This document shows positions 1-6,990 of a stretch of 18,114 nt of DNA, in pieces; within the stretch, counting starts at the first letter, position 1, and each line of letters starts with the position of its first letter. Under the pieces are notes generated by a model that did no database searches, had not been told where the DNA came from, and saw only the letters and a list, made by a program, of their open reading frames with translations. Made by a program: the position numbers and the translations under genes. Source of the DNA: an uncultured Atopobium sp. (GTDB lineage Bacteria > Actinomycetota > Coriobacteriia > Coriobacteriales > Atopobiaceae); contig CALKRF010000071.1 of assembly GCA_937990665.1 (NCBI GenBank), positions 1-18,114 on the forward strand, given 5' to 3'.

Positions 1-402
1 AGGAGTATTTTTATTTTCGAGAATATAAAATAAGCCATATCTAGCGTGCGGTAGCCATGTCTCTGGCTCAAAATACCAGGTTTTGCCATCAGGTGTAGTA
101 TAGAAACCAGATGCTGCTGCACCTGTTTCATCTACATAGTATTGATGACTGTCATAAGTAATCCACTGACTTTTTAGAATAGTTCCATCTTCAGTATAAA
201 AATATACCTTTCCATCAACTTCTTTCAATTTTGGATAATTGGATTTAGAAGTTGATTCAGGGGCACTTACTGTGGATGTATCAGTAGTTTCTGCAAGAGC
301 AGGAGCAGCGTGGAGTCCGCAAAGTAGAGCTGCACTCAACGAAGCAACTGCAATAAGCTTTTGCATTGAAGGCCTGCTGGACAAACATGTCTTCTTTTTC
401 AT
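1..402 (-). CDS. Secreted cell-wall-binding-repeat protein, N-terminal part (runs off the left edge)
   Basis: This is an open reading frame of 134 codons from an ATG at 402 to the window edge without a stop, so only the N-terminus is seen. It begins MKKKTCLSSRPSMQK, followed by a hydrophobic stretch ending ALCGLHAAPALA-like (CGLHAAPALA|ETT). This is a typical Sec signal peptide with cleavage near residue 41. A short Ser/Thr-rich linker follows, then aromatic repeats: GKVYFYTEDGTIL, QWITYDSHQYYVDETG and GKTWYFEPE. These match the choline/cell-wall-binding repeat style of the autolysin at 1815-4460, whose closest piece is NGKTWYFDPNT. The ATG at 402 is preferred over an in-frame ATG at 408 because the AAAAGG ribosome site then lies about 8 bases upstream instead of 2. 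The role inferred is a surface protein held non-covalently to wall polymers; any catalytic or adhesive domain lies outside the window. Confidence 0.85.
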   Translation of the reverse strand, partial: MKKKTCLSSRPSMQKLIAVASLSAALLCGLHAAPALAETTDTSTVSAPESTSKSNYPKLKEVDGKVYFYTEDGTILKSQWITYDSHQYYVDETGAAASGFYTTPDGKTWYFEPETWLPHARYGLFYILENKNTP

Positions 403-630
403 TTGCATATCCTTTTTTGAAGGGATAACTTTCTATATAAATAATAGTTTGATATGTCTGTTATTGTTCCCGTAAATTAATCCTATACAAATTCTCTATC
501 TTCTATGAAAAAATGCTCAACTAATGAGATAAAAAACGTTTAATAGCAGATATATCCATAAATAAATGCTGGAAAACAGCTTGATTACCTGTGGCTCTTC
601 CGGTAGATGGTGTGAAAATCTCCATGAGTG

Positions 631-684
631 GTTTCTCGCCACATAAGTTGTTGATTAAGGTTATTATATTCCACGTGGCGAAAC
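631..684 (+). repeat. Inverted repeat upstream of the cold-shock gene
   Basis: The left arm GTTTCTCGCCAC (631-642) pairs with GTGGCGAAAC (675-684), except for a two-base bulge. The 32-base interval contains the AT-rich TTATTATATT. The 8-bp palindrome CCACGTGG (671-678) overlaps the right arm. It could be a protein-binding site or part of a long structured 5' leader. Its function is inferred only from its position. Confidence 0.4.
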
Positions 685-700
685 GTCACGGTATCGCGCT

Positions 701-725
701 CCACAGGCGCAGTTTTGCCCTGCGG
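701..725 (+). promoter_or_regulatory. Leader hairpin just before the cold-shock ribosome site
   Basis: CCACAGGCGC (701-710) and GCCCTGCGG (717-725) form a GC-rich stem with one bulged base and one mismatch around an AGTTTT loop. It ends 11 bases before the AAAGG ribosome site at 737-741. Cold-shock mRNAs of the CspA family are known to have structured leaders that change fold with temperature. That this hairpin does the same is an inference. Confidence 0.45.
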
Positions 726-747
726 GGCTAAGAAAGAAAGGCACGAA

Positions 748-951
748 ATGGCTCAGGGTACTGTAAAGTGGTTTAATCCAGACAAGGGTTACGGCTTCAT
801 CTCTCGTGAGGATGGCGACGATCTGTTCGTACACTTCTCCGAGATTCAGATGGACGGTTTCAAGACTCTCGATGAGGGTCAGCCTGTCGAGTTTGAGATT
901 ACCACCGGCCAGAACGGTAAGCTCCAGGCTTCTAGCGTCCACAAGATCTAG
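748..951 (+). CDS. csp: Cold-shock domain protein (CspA family)
   Basis: This is a 67-residue single-domain protein, the standard length for CspA-type RNA chaperones, which bind single-stranded RNA or DNA and melt secondary structure in the cytoplasm. It starts MAQGTVKWFNPDKGYGFI. The RNP1 motif KGYGFI lies at residues 13-18, RNP2 DLFVHF at 25-30, and the family ending LQASSVHKI closes the five-stranded OB fold. The ATG at 748 is chosen because the family begins MxxGTVKWF and because AAAGG sits six bases upstream; an in-frame ATG at 715 would add 11 non-homologous residues and skip this ribosome site. It is monocistronic, with a structured leader before it and a strong terminator after it. 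RNP2 has Leu where many members have Val, a conservative change. Confidence 0.97.
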   Translation: MAQGTVKWFNPDKGYGFISREDGDDLFVHFSEIQMDGFKTLDEGQPVEFEITTGQNGKLQASSVHKI

Positions 952-971
952 TACTTGCGAACACTACCATC

Positions 972-999
972 AAAAGGAGACCTTCGGGTCTCCTTTTTT
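972..999 (+). terminator. Rho-independent terminator after the cold-shock gene
   Basis: An 11-bp stem, AAAAGGAGACC / GGTCTCCTTTT, closes on a UUCG tetraloop and is followed by a T run to 999. The flanking A tract gives the minus strand a shorter T run, so it can also stop the convergent HAD gene that ends at 1039. Confidence 0.93.
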
Positions 1000-1038
1000 G
1001 TTACATCGCTATTTTTACAGTTACAGTAACCAAGAGCT

Positions 1039-1701
1039 TTAATACCAATGCTTGATGGTAAGGTCGGCAAGTTCAGAGAGTTTCTCGATATCTTGATGCT
1101 CATCATCACAATTAACAGCACAGGTGATAAGGCCAACAGAATTTCCTGTCTGAAGAGCCAGTGGAATGTCTTCAAACAGAATTGTTTTCTCGACTGGAGC
1201 ATTAAGGCGTTTAAGCACCTCAAGATACAGATGAGGCTCATCTTTTGCAGATCCAACATCTGCTGCAAACACCTGAGTATCAAACAGAGTGGATAGATGT
1301 AAACGAGGCTCAAGAAGAGCAAGAAGCTCCGGCTCGTTGACAGTTGCCAATGCAGTAGGGATGTCTTTTTCTTGTAGCTTGCCAATAAAATCAACAACAC
1401 CAGGTCTAAGCTGCACGGAGTTTACAAAGAAGCTTTTACTAAGCTCTTTCCACTCGGCAACAATTTCTTCTGGATCTTCCTTTAGCCCATAGGTGGCAAT
1501 TGCCCATTCAGCTCCCTTTTCAAATCCAAGAGGGGAGAGAATCTTGCCAATTTCTGGAGTGTAAGGGATTCCTCGCGACTCAAAAAACTCTTGGTCAACA
1601 AGCTTCCAAATATGGTGCGTATGAGCAATAGTGCCATCAAAATCAAAGATTGCTGCTTCAAAATCTGTTGCAAAAATATCTTCGAGTGTCGAGAAAATCA
1701 C
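1039..1701 (-). CDS. HAD-superfamily phosphatase (beta-phosphoglucomutase-like)
   Basis: This is a 220-residue soluble HAD hydrolase of subfamily I. Motif I DFDGT (20-24) supplies the Asp nucleophile and the acid/base Asp. Residues 25-100 form a helical cap of the C1 type. Motif II is the Thr of LAT (120), motif III the Lys of SAKDEP (about 153), and motif IV FED (176-178) the Mg2+-binding acidic pair, in the ED arrangement common in beta-phosphoglucomutase relatives. The substrate is unknown; sugar phosphates are the usual choice in this branch. The start is a GTG at 1701, since the frame offers no ATG before motif I and no better codon upstream; the ribosome site (TTGGA) is weak. It converges on csp and diverges from the autolysin gene, so it appears to be a single-gene unit. 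Confidence 0.9.
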   Translation of the reverse strand: MIFSTLEDIFATDFEAAIFDFDGTIAHTHHIWKLVDQEFFESRGIPYTPEIGKILSPLGFEKGAEWAIATYGLKEDPEEIVAEWKELSKSFFVNSVQLRPGVVDFIGKLQEKDIPTALATVNEPELLALLEPRLHLSTLFDTQVFAADVGSAKDEPHLYLEVLKRLNAPVEKTILFEDIPLALQTGNSVGLITCAVNCDDEHQDIEKLSELADLTIKHWY

Positions 1702-1739
1702 AGAGTTCCAATCAAGTTGCGGTGAGCTTGTGTTTTTTA

Positions 1740-1767
1740 TTGTTGACGTGCCAGTCTAGTGTAAACT
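1740..1767 (+). promoter_or_regulatory. Possible promoter of the autolysin gene
   Basis: TTGTTG (1740-1745) and TAAACT (1762-1767) are separated by 16 bp, upstream of the GGAGGA ribosome site at 1805-1810. A TTGACG overlaps at 1743-1748 but is too close to TAAACT. Both boxes match the consensus only partly, so this is a candidate. Confidence 0.3.
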
Positions 1768-1814
1768 TTTAGCAAGTATGAAGAGGAGTAAACCAATACT
1801 TTTCGGAGGACCGC

Positions 1815-4460
1815 ATGAAACGCAGCTTATTTAATACTCGCGGTAAATTGCTTGCTGTTTTGTTCTTTGTTGTCGCAGCATTGTTTGTAACAACAGTTCA
1901 AAGCGCATATGCAACTACCTACACCACAATGGATGCCCAAGGAAACATTATCCAGAGTGAATCACTAAAAGATGCCGTAGCACTTGCTCGTGCAACTGGC
2001 AGACCTATTGCGCTTGACCCAGGTCACAGTGATGGCCTTGAAGGCAGAGATCCAGGTGCCACCTACTTTGGACTCAAAGAGGGAGATCTGGCCTGGGCAA
2101 CTGCCATGTATGCCAAGAAGTATCTGGAAAAATGGGGTGTACAGGTTGTTGTTGTTCGTGGAGAACACGAGGATCCATCGATCAAGACGCGCGTACAGCG
2201 TGCTGTTGACGCAAACGCTTGTGCCATCATCTCGCTTCACTACAATGCCGGCCCTGCATCTGCAACGGGCTCAGAGGTACTTGTTCCTCATAAGGTAAGC
2301 TACAACTATGATCTTTATCTCTCCGGTCAAATTTTTGCCGGCAAGGTTAACTATTACCTCAGAAATAAAGTTGGTATTGTTACCCGCGGTGACGGCGCAA
2401 CAGAACGTGGCTACAACGACCAATACGGAACAGACTATTACGAGAATGGCGATGAGTCCGATTATTACGGTATTGTCCGCTATGCTCGTCAAAAGGGAAT
2501 TCTTGGCGTAATTATTGAGCATCAATTCATCTCTAATCCAGCACATGCTGCTGAGTTTAAAGACCTTGGCGATAATTCCAAGGTTGACTACATTGGCTGG
2601 GCAGATGCATGGGCAATTTGGGAAATGTACAGCTCTGATACCTGGTGGAGCATGAACAGTGTTTCAGTAGCTCAAAAGGATAGTGACATCACTCTAAAGC
2701 CAGTTCTTACTGGCGTAGTTACTGACGCAACATTTACTTACAGCTATGTTGGTCCAGACGGAACAAAGGTAACGGTTGCATCTAACACTACGGCAACTTC
2801 GTCTACCTTTACGCTTCCTGCTAGCGGCCGTTACACCCTGTATATCACTGCAAGATCTTCTGATGGTCAAGAAGTAACTCGCCAGACAAACTATGACGCT
2901 AAGATTAAAGAATCCTATGGCTGGCGCAGAGCTGCTGAAGGATGGATGTATTCCGACGACAACGGCACTGCTTACGTAAGCAGATGGCTTAAAGACGATG
3001 ACGGATGGCATTATTTTGATGCAAGAGGCATTGCTGTCTCCGGCTGGTTTACTACGTCAAATGGTAAGGTTTGGTACTTTGACGCAACTGCGCCTCATAA
3101 CGCTGCTGCTCTTGGTCAGAGGACCATTTCAGGTAAGTCTTATTATTTTGATGAGATTAATGGAATGGCAAAGAATTCCTGGGTCCACCAGGCTGATGAT
3201 TCTTGGTCTTGGGCAACAGGAGATGGCTCTCTGCACGCAGGTTGGAAGTACATGCCAAATGGCAAGTGGTTCTACTTTGATGCTAATAACAGCTATCACG
3301 CTACCTTTGGTCTTATGACTGACGGAAACAAGAAGTACTACATTGATCAGAATCGTGGTCTGATTTACGGCGGTTGGGTCAATCTTGCTAATGGAGATTG
3401 GATCTGGCTTAATGACGACGGCACTCTTTACTCTGGCTGGAAGTACATGTCTAACGGCAAGTGGTTCTACTTTGATGAGAATGCTGAGTATCCACTAATG
3501 AAGACTGGACTTGTTATCACAGCTAGCGGCTCATACTACGTTGATGCCAATAGCGGCATGAAGGCTAATGACTGGGTAGAGATGCCTAATAATGTCTGGG
3601 CTTGGGCTCAATCTAATGGTGCTCTTGTTTCTGGTTGGTTTAATACTCCAAATGGCAAGACATGGTACTTTGATCCAAATACAAAAGAGCACGGTGCTCT
3701 CTTTGGTCTTCAGGTAATTAACGGATCATACTATTATTTTGACCAGAGTAATGGATTGTTGCGCTCTCAAAATGTCACTCTTCCTGATGGTCGTGTTGCT
3801 TACGCAGATGCAAATGGCGTTCTTAACATCAAGTCTGCAGATAACAACAACGGTGGTAACGGTGGAGATAATAGAGACGCTAACAACACTCCAGCCGATG
3901 ACGGTTCTCCAATTGAGCCAACTCGTGGTAATTTCTCTGATCGCACCAGCGTTCTTGGAGCACCTCTTGTCACGAAAGAGGATCTTCAGCGAGATTTCAA
4001 CAAGCGCGTAGGCTCTGCTTATCCAGCCGTCTATGCCGAGAAGGGCGCTGCAACAGGAACCGATTTTGTAAACCAGCTATGGCAGGCTGCAATTGACGAG
4101 GGAGTTCGTCCAGAGCTCCTCTATGCGCAGGTCATGATTGAGACAGGTAACCTTCGCTTTGGTGGCGATGTCCTTCCTGAGCAGTGCAACTTTGGTGGTC
4201 TTGGTGCAACTGGAAACGGTGAGCGCGGACTCTCATTTGATACCGTTCTTAAGGGACTACGTGCACAGGCTTTGCACCTTCGTGCATACGCAGGTTATGA
4301 GCCACTGACCGTTGATCCAAGCGAGGCTCAAAAAGTTGACCCTCGCTACGGAGCATGGATTCTTGCTAAGAAAGCTAACATTATTCGTAAGCTTGCTGGA
4401 ACGTGGGCAATGGATAAGAACTACGCTGTTAAACTTGTCCGCGTAATGAACGAGCTGTAA
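1815..4460 (+). CDS. Bifunctional secreted autolysin: amidase, cell-wall-binding repeats, glucosaminidase
   Basis: This is an 881-residue exported peptidoglycan hydrolase. A Sec signal peptide (1-33) ends in QSAYA|TT. Residues about 60-270 are an Amidase_3-type N-acetylmuramoyl-L-alanine amidase: DPGH (His71), Glu89 and SLHYNAG (His142) are the zinc ligands, and IIEHQF (Glu235) is the catalytic acid. An Ig-like beta domain follows (about 280-360). Residues 380-670 contain four units of about 66 residues, starting near 409, 475, 540 and 606. Each unit opens with GW, NGKxWYFD and a YYxD strand, as in choline/glucan-binding repeats. After an Asn/Gly linker (676-697) comes a glucosaminidase-like domain (about 725-881) with MIETGNLRFGGDV (Glu776 likely catalytic) and CNFGGLGATG. 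It would cut both the stem-peptide amide and the glycan strand during cell separation or wall turnover. The start is supported by GGAGGA four bases upstream, and the stop is followed by a strong terminator. Confidence 0.93.
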   Translation: MKRSLFNTRGKLLAVLFFVVAALFVTTVQSAYATTYTTMDAQGNIIQSESLKDAVALARATGRPIALDPGHSDGLEGRDPGATYFGLKEGDLAWATAMYAKKYLEKWGVQVVVVRGEHEDPSIKTRVQRAVDANACAIISLHYNAGPASATGSEVLVPHKVSYNYDLYLSGQIFAGKVNYYLRNKVGIVTRGDGATERGYNDQYGTDYYENGDESDYYGIVRYARQKGILGVIIEHQFISNPAHAAEFKDLGDNSKVDYIGWADAWAIWEMYSSDTWWSMNSVSVAQKDSDITLKPVLTGVVTDATFTYSYVGPDGTKVTVASNTTATSSTFTLPASGRYTLYITARSSDGQEVTRQTNYDAKIKESYGWRRAAEGWMYSDDNGTAYVSRWLKDDDGWHYFDARGIAVSGWFTTSNGKVWYFDATAPHNAAALGQRTISGKSYYFDEINGMAKNSWVHQADDSWSWATGDGSLHAGWKYMPNGKWFYFDANNSYHATFGLMTDGNKKYYIDQNRGLIYGGWVNLANGDWIWLNDDGTLYSGWKYMSNGKWFYFDENAEYPLMKTGLVITASGSYYVDANSGMKANDWVEMPNNVWAWAQSNGALVSGWFNTPNGKTWYFDPNTKEHGALFGLQVINGSYYYFDQSNGLLRSQNVTLPDGRVAYADANGVLNIKSADNNNGGNGGDNRDANNTPADDGSPIEPTRGNFSDRTSVLGAPLVTKEDLQRDFNKRVGSAYPAVYAEKGAATGTDFVNQLWQAAIDEGVRPELLYAQVMIETGNLRFGGDVLPEQCNFGGLGATGNGERGLSFDTVLKGLRAQALHLRAYAGYEPLTVDPSEAQKVDPRYGAWILAKKANIIRKLAGTWAMDKNYAVKLVRVMNEL
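3037..3834 (+). repeat. Tandem cell-wall-binding repeats within the autolysin gene
   Basis: Four tandem units of about 198 bp (66, 65 and 66 codons between successive unit starts) encode the wall-binding array. The most alike stretches are the GGxTGGAAGTACATG and GGCAAGTGGTTCTACTTTGATG blocks near 3240-3282 and 3435-3477. They are nearly identical at the DNA level and could recombine. The end of the array is approximate because the last unit decays. Confidence 0.75.
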
Positions 4461-4479
4461 AAGCCACAGCACATTATGC

Positions 4480-4514
4480 AAAAGGAGTTCCGAGAAATCG
4501 GAACTCCTTTTTTT
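4480..4514 (+). terminator. Bidirectional terminator between the autolysin and the TPR gene
   Basis: A 14-bp perfect stem (AAAAGGAGTTCCGA / TCGGAACTCCTTTT) closes on a GAAA loop and is followed by a run of T to 4514. It has A/T tracts on both sides, so it serves the plus-strand autolysin and the minus-strand gene ending at 4549. Confidence 0.95.
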
Positions 4515-4548
4515 ATGCCAATTCTATGTGAGTTTGAGTTGAGTTATC

Positions 4549-6816
4549 TTATCTATCAGGCTCTCCTTCAATGGAGTTGAGCATGTCAAAGTAGACGTCA
4601 TCTTTAGTCATAATTCCTAGGTTCATCATGAAGTTCTTAGCCACACTAAAAAGCTCTGCATCAAGCGAGGCTCGCGTACCATCCAAGAAAATAGTAGAGA
4701 CTTCATCTGTCGGAGCAACAGGAATTTGATTTTTTATGAGCGTGGCGTAAATCTCATCATCGTTCATATCTTCGCAGCTAAACTCAGGCTCACTTTGCGC
4801 GAGAATTGCTGTCTCGGTGCCAATAATAAATGTAGCTCCTGGTAAGAACTTCAAGGCAAATTGATAGCAAGCTTGAGCAGCCTTAAGATGTCTCAAACGC
4901 CACTGGAAGAATGCCATGCGATAGTAGCCAAACCCAATACTCTCTGGGTCGTGTGCAAGCAGCAGGAGCTTCTTGAGCTCATCTGCCGCTGCAGTAATGT
5001 CCAGCGACTCTTCAAGACAGTGGGAGAGGTGTAGCCTTGCACTCATGCTAAGAGGAGCAATCTCAACAGCCCTTCTCGCGTGCTGAAGAGCACTTTGAGT
5101 TTGCCCCTGGAGCGTCTGAGCAATAGATATCAGAAGATGTGCTTCAAAGTAAGACATAGGAGCTAGACGAGTGTTTTTCTCGGGATTAGAGAGAATTCTG
5201 TTGTAGAGCACTCGATCGACGTAGTTCATAAATACGCGCCACTGAGTGGTGGTTGTATCTGTGTAGGTGTTATTGCCATCAACGGAGTCCAGCGCTTCAC
5301 GTAGGAGCAGTTCTGCGTCTTGATAGTTTTTCTCGCTAATAAGACGCTGGGCCTTGGTGACCGCCAAGGAAAGAACGCCTCCGTCAACAAACTCTTCTGA
5401 AATAGCCTCAAAGTCATCTTCTGCAAGCGTGCCCTTAATAAAGCGAGAAACCACGCGTTCTCCCGCTGCTCGCACCGTAGGATCGGTAGAGTTTGCGGTA
5501 TACGACAAGATAGTGCGGACGTTTTCTTCTGTAGAAGAAGAGAGGTTGCGCAAAATTTTGGTGATAATCTCTTCTCGCGCCTGACCTTCATCAATAGAAA
5601 GTCCTGAAACCTCATCGGTTCCCAGCGCGTGAGCTGCGACGCTATCAAGGCGTTTTTGAGAAGACTCAACAAAATCGTACCTGCTTGGCGGACAGAAAAT
5701 CTCATCATCTAAGGTAAAGAGTGGATGAACCGCATGAAGAATGCCATCTTCCTCGTCGATTTGCGCGTTCCAGAGCTGATAGACAGAAAGCGGATTAGTC
5801 TCTTCTGTAATGTTTGTATCTTCAAATTGCTTGCGAGTAATGTGGAACGAGAAAAGACAGGCATGCAGTTTGTTTGTATTGCAAATGCCAGACAGCCAAA
5901 CCTCGTTGATTTTCTGCGAGCTTCTAAAGGCGCTTGCGGAAATGAGCATGCCAAGATGTAAGTTATAAGCGGTGGCTGCACGACAGAGATCATCAAAGGT
6001 TGCCTCTTTAATGCTTCCATCTGAGCTAAGAAAGCTTCTTGGGAATTGCTCAGGAAGGGCCAGATGCACTCTAAAGGCGGCAATACCTTTGTGTACGTTG
6101 GTTCTAAACTCAGTGACAAGACGCTGAGAAAGGCGCAGGCTTTCAATGTGTAGGGAAATGGCTTTGCGGACAACCCACTCGCCATCTTCCTGGGTGCTTT
6201 GGGTTGTAGCGCAGCGGGGTCGCGACTGCTTCATCATGGTAGAAACAATCTTTTGCTCAAAGGCAAGTAAGTCATGCTCAGATGCCATATTTGCATCAAG
6301 AAAGTATCGCTCTGCAAAGAGAGCCGTGTTTAGTGCACTTTCAATAGTAAGGAGCTGAATCTTCTGCTCATAGGAAAGTGCTTTTTGATTAACACGCAGA
6401 TAAAAGAGGCCATTGGTGCGTAGGCGTACCACACGACAGGGGATAGTACTATCTTGCGCGTCAAGAACGCCTGCATCTTTTAGTCTTTGGGCCAGATGTA
6501 GTTCAAAGTCACTAGGCGGGATGGCAACAGAACCACCTTTTCGGTGAGAATCTTTTTCACGCAAAAACGCCGTATTCACAAAATGTTTAAGCACTTCAAG
6601 GGGAGTAGTGGACTCCGTAAGCGTAAGAGAAAGTGCTTCAATATTGAGCTTTGTATGCCAACCGGTCTGATCAATAGAACCAACTTGCTGATTAATTTGA
6701 GCAGCGTCTAGAGACTCATCAGGCAGAACGTCTTTGTTGACGAGAGACGGATAGAGTTTTCCAAGCCTGTTTCTTCCAGGTTGCTTAGCTTCTGGATTAT
6801 TTTCCTGACGAGTCAT
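4549..6816 (-). CDS. Uncharacterised large cytoplasmic protein with C-terminal TPR-like repeats
   Basis: I do not recognise the family. The protein is about 755 residues and has no signal peptide or membrane span, so it should be cytoplasmic. The first 60 residues are polar and probably disordered. Residues about 60-380 form a mixed alpha/beta part with no motif I can name. Residues about 410-480 are helical and acidic. The C-terminal third has helix-turn-helix pairs of TPR type, at about 484-513 (NYQDAELLLREAL), 557-590 (YFEAHLLISIAQTL, ALQHARRAVEIAP), 591-624 and 626-660 (AAQACYQFALKFLP). TPRs usually mediate protein-protein contacts. Two ATGs are adjacent; the second (6816) is preferred because GGAGG at 6823-6827 lies six bases before it, against three for the ATG at 6819. 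It stands alone, diverging from a HAD gene. It could be a regulator or scaffold; no function is assigned. Confidence 0.88.
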   Translation of the reverse strand: MTRQENNPEAKQPGRNRLGKLYPSLVNKDVLPDESLDAAQINQQVGSIDQTGWHTKLNIEALSLTLTESTTPLEVLKHFVNTAFLREKDSHRKGGSVAIPPSDFELHLAQRLKDAGVLDAQDSTIPCRVVRLRTNGLFYLRVNQKALSYEQKIQLLTIESALNTALFAERYFLDANMASEHDLLAFEQKIVSTMMKQSRPRCATTQSTQEDGEWVVRKAISLHIESLRLSQRLVTEFRTNVHKGIAAFRVHLALPEQFPRSFLSSDGSIKEATFDDLCRAATAYNLHLGMLISASAFRSSQKINEVWLSGICNTNKLHACLFSFHITRKQFEDTNITEETNPLSVYQLWNAQIDEEDGILHAVHPLFTLDDEIFCPPSRYDFVESSQKRLDSVAAHALGTDEVSGLSIDEGQAREEIITKILRNLSSSTEENVRTILSYTANSTDPTVRAAGERVVSRFIKGTLAEDDFEAISEEFVDGGVLSLAVTKAQRLISEKNYQDAELLLREALDSVDGNNTYTDTTTTQWRVFMNYVDRVLYNRILSNPEKNTRLAPMSYFEAHLLISIAQTLQGQTQSALQHARRAVEIAPLSMSARLHLSHCLEESLDITAAADELKKLLLLAHDPESIGFGYYRMAFFQWRLRHLKAAQACYQFALKFLPGATFIIGTETAILAQSEPEFSCEDMNDDEIYATLIKNQIPVAPTDEVSTIFLDGTRASLDAELFSVAKNFMMNLGIMTKDDVYFDMLNSIEGEPDR

Positions 6817-6850
6817 CATACACCTCCCAGGTTAGGCATAGTGATTCATC

Positions 6851-6905
6851 TATAGTTAACTATATACCTTAGCTGGTGTGCGACATTTCAGCTGTCAATA
6901 GTTAA
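6851..6905. promoter_or_regulatory. Palindromic candidate operator in the divergent TPR/HAD control region
   Basis: TATAGTTAACTATA (6851-6864) is a perfect 14-bp palindrome. Its core ATAGTTAA recurs at 6898-6905, 46 bp further on. Between them AGCTG (6871-6875) and CAGCT (6889-6893) form another inverted pair. A perfect TTGACA lies on the minus strand at 6898-6893, but no -10 is properly spaced from it. The arrangement suggests a shared regulator-binding region; no regulator is identified. Confidence 0.4.
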
Positions 6906-6935
6906 TTCGGCAGGCGAGAAGAAAATGCCATTGAC

Positions 6936-6965
6936 TGGTTAGTTTTGCGTCATCAACGGTATACT
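6936..6965 (+). promoter_or_regulatory. Possible promoter of the second HAD gene
   Basis: TATACT (6960-6965) is a good -10 box 25 bases before the start codon. The best -35 at normal distance is the poor TGGTTA (6936-6941, 18 bp). A better TTGACT at 6931-6936 would need a 23-bp spacer. This may be an activator-dependent promoter, or the call may be wrong. Confidence 0.33.
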
Positions 6966-6990
6966 CACATACGTAGATGATTGGATTGAC

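Larger units (their letters stand above)
403..747. other. Intergenic region between divergent surface-protein and cold-shock genes
   Basis: These 345 bases hold no convincing protein-coding frame. The left part (403-580) is AT-rich and must carry the promoter of the minus-strand surface protein, but I find no well-spaced -35/-10 pair. The right part (about 630-725) has several inverted repeats and probably forms the leader of the cold-shock mRNA; these are listed separately. A TTATTATATT stretch at 661-670 looks like a -10 region but lacks a recognisable -35 at 16-18 bp. Confidence 0.5.

Noticed and set aside
239..475. Plus-strand frame of 78 codons at the left end
   Set aside because: It lies mostly antisense to the signal-peptide region of the minus-strand surface protein and extends into AT-rich intergenic DNA without a ribosome site.
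3037..3834. Repeats as a CRISPR or other non-coding array
   Set aside because: The periodicity is in codons (about 66 each) within an intact frame and encodes a known type of wall-binding repeat.
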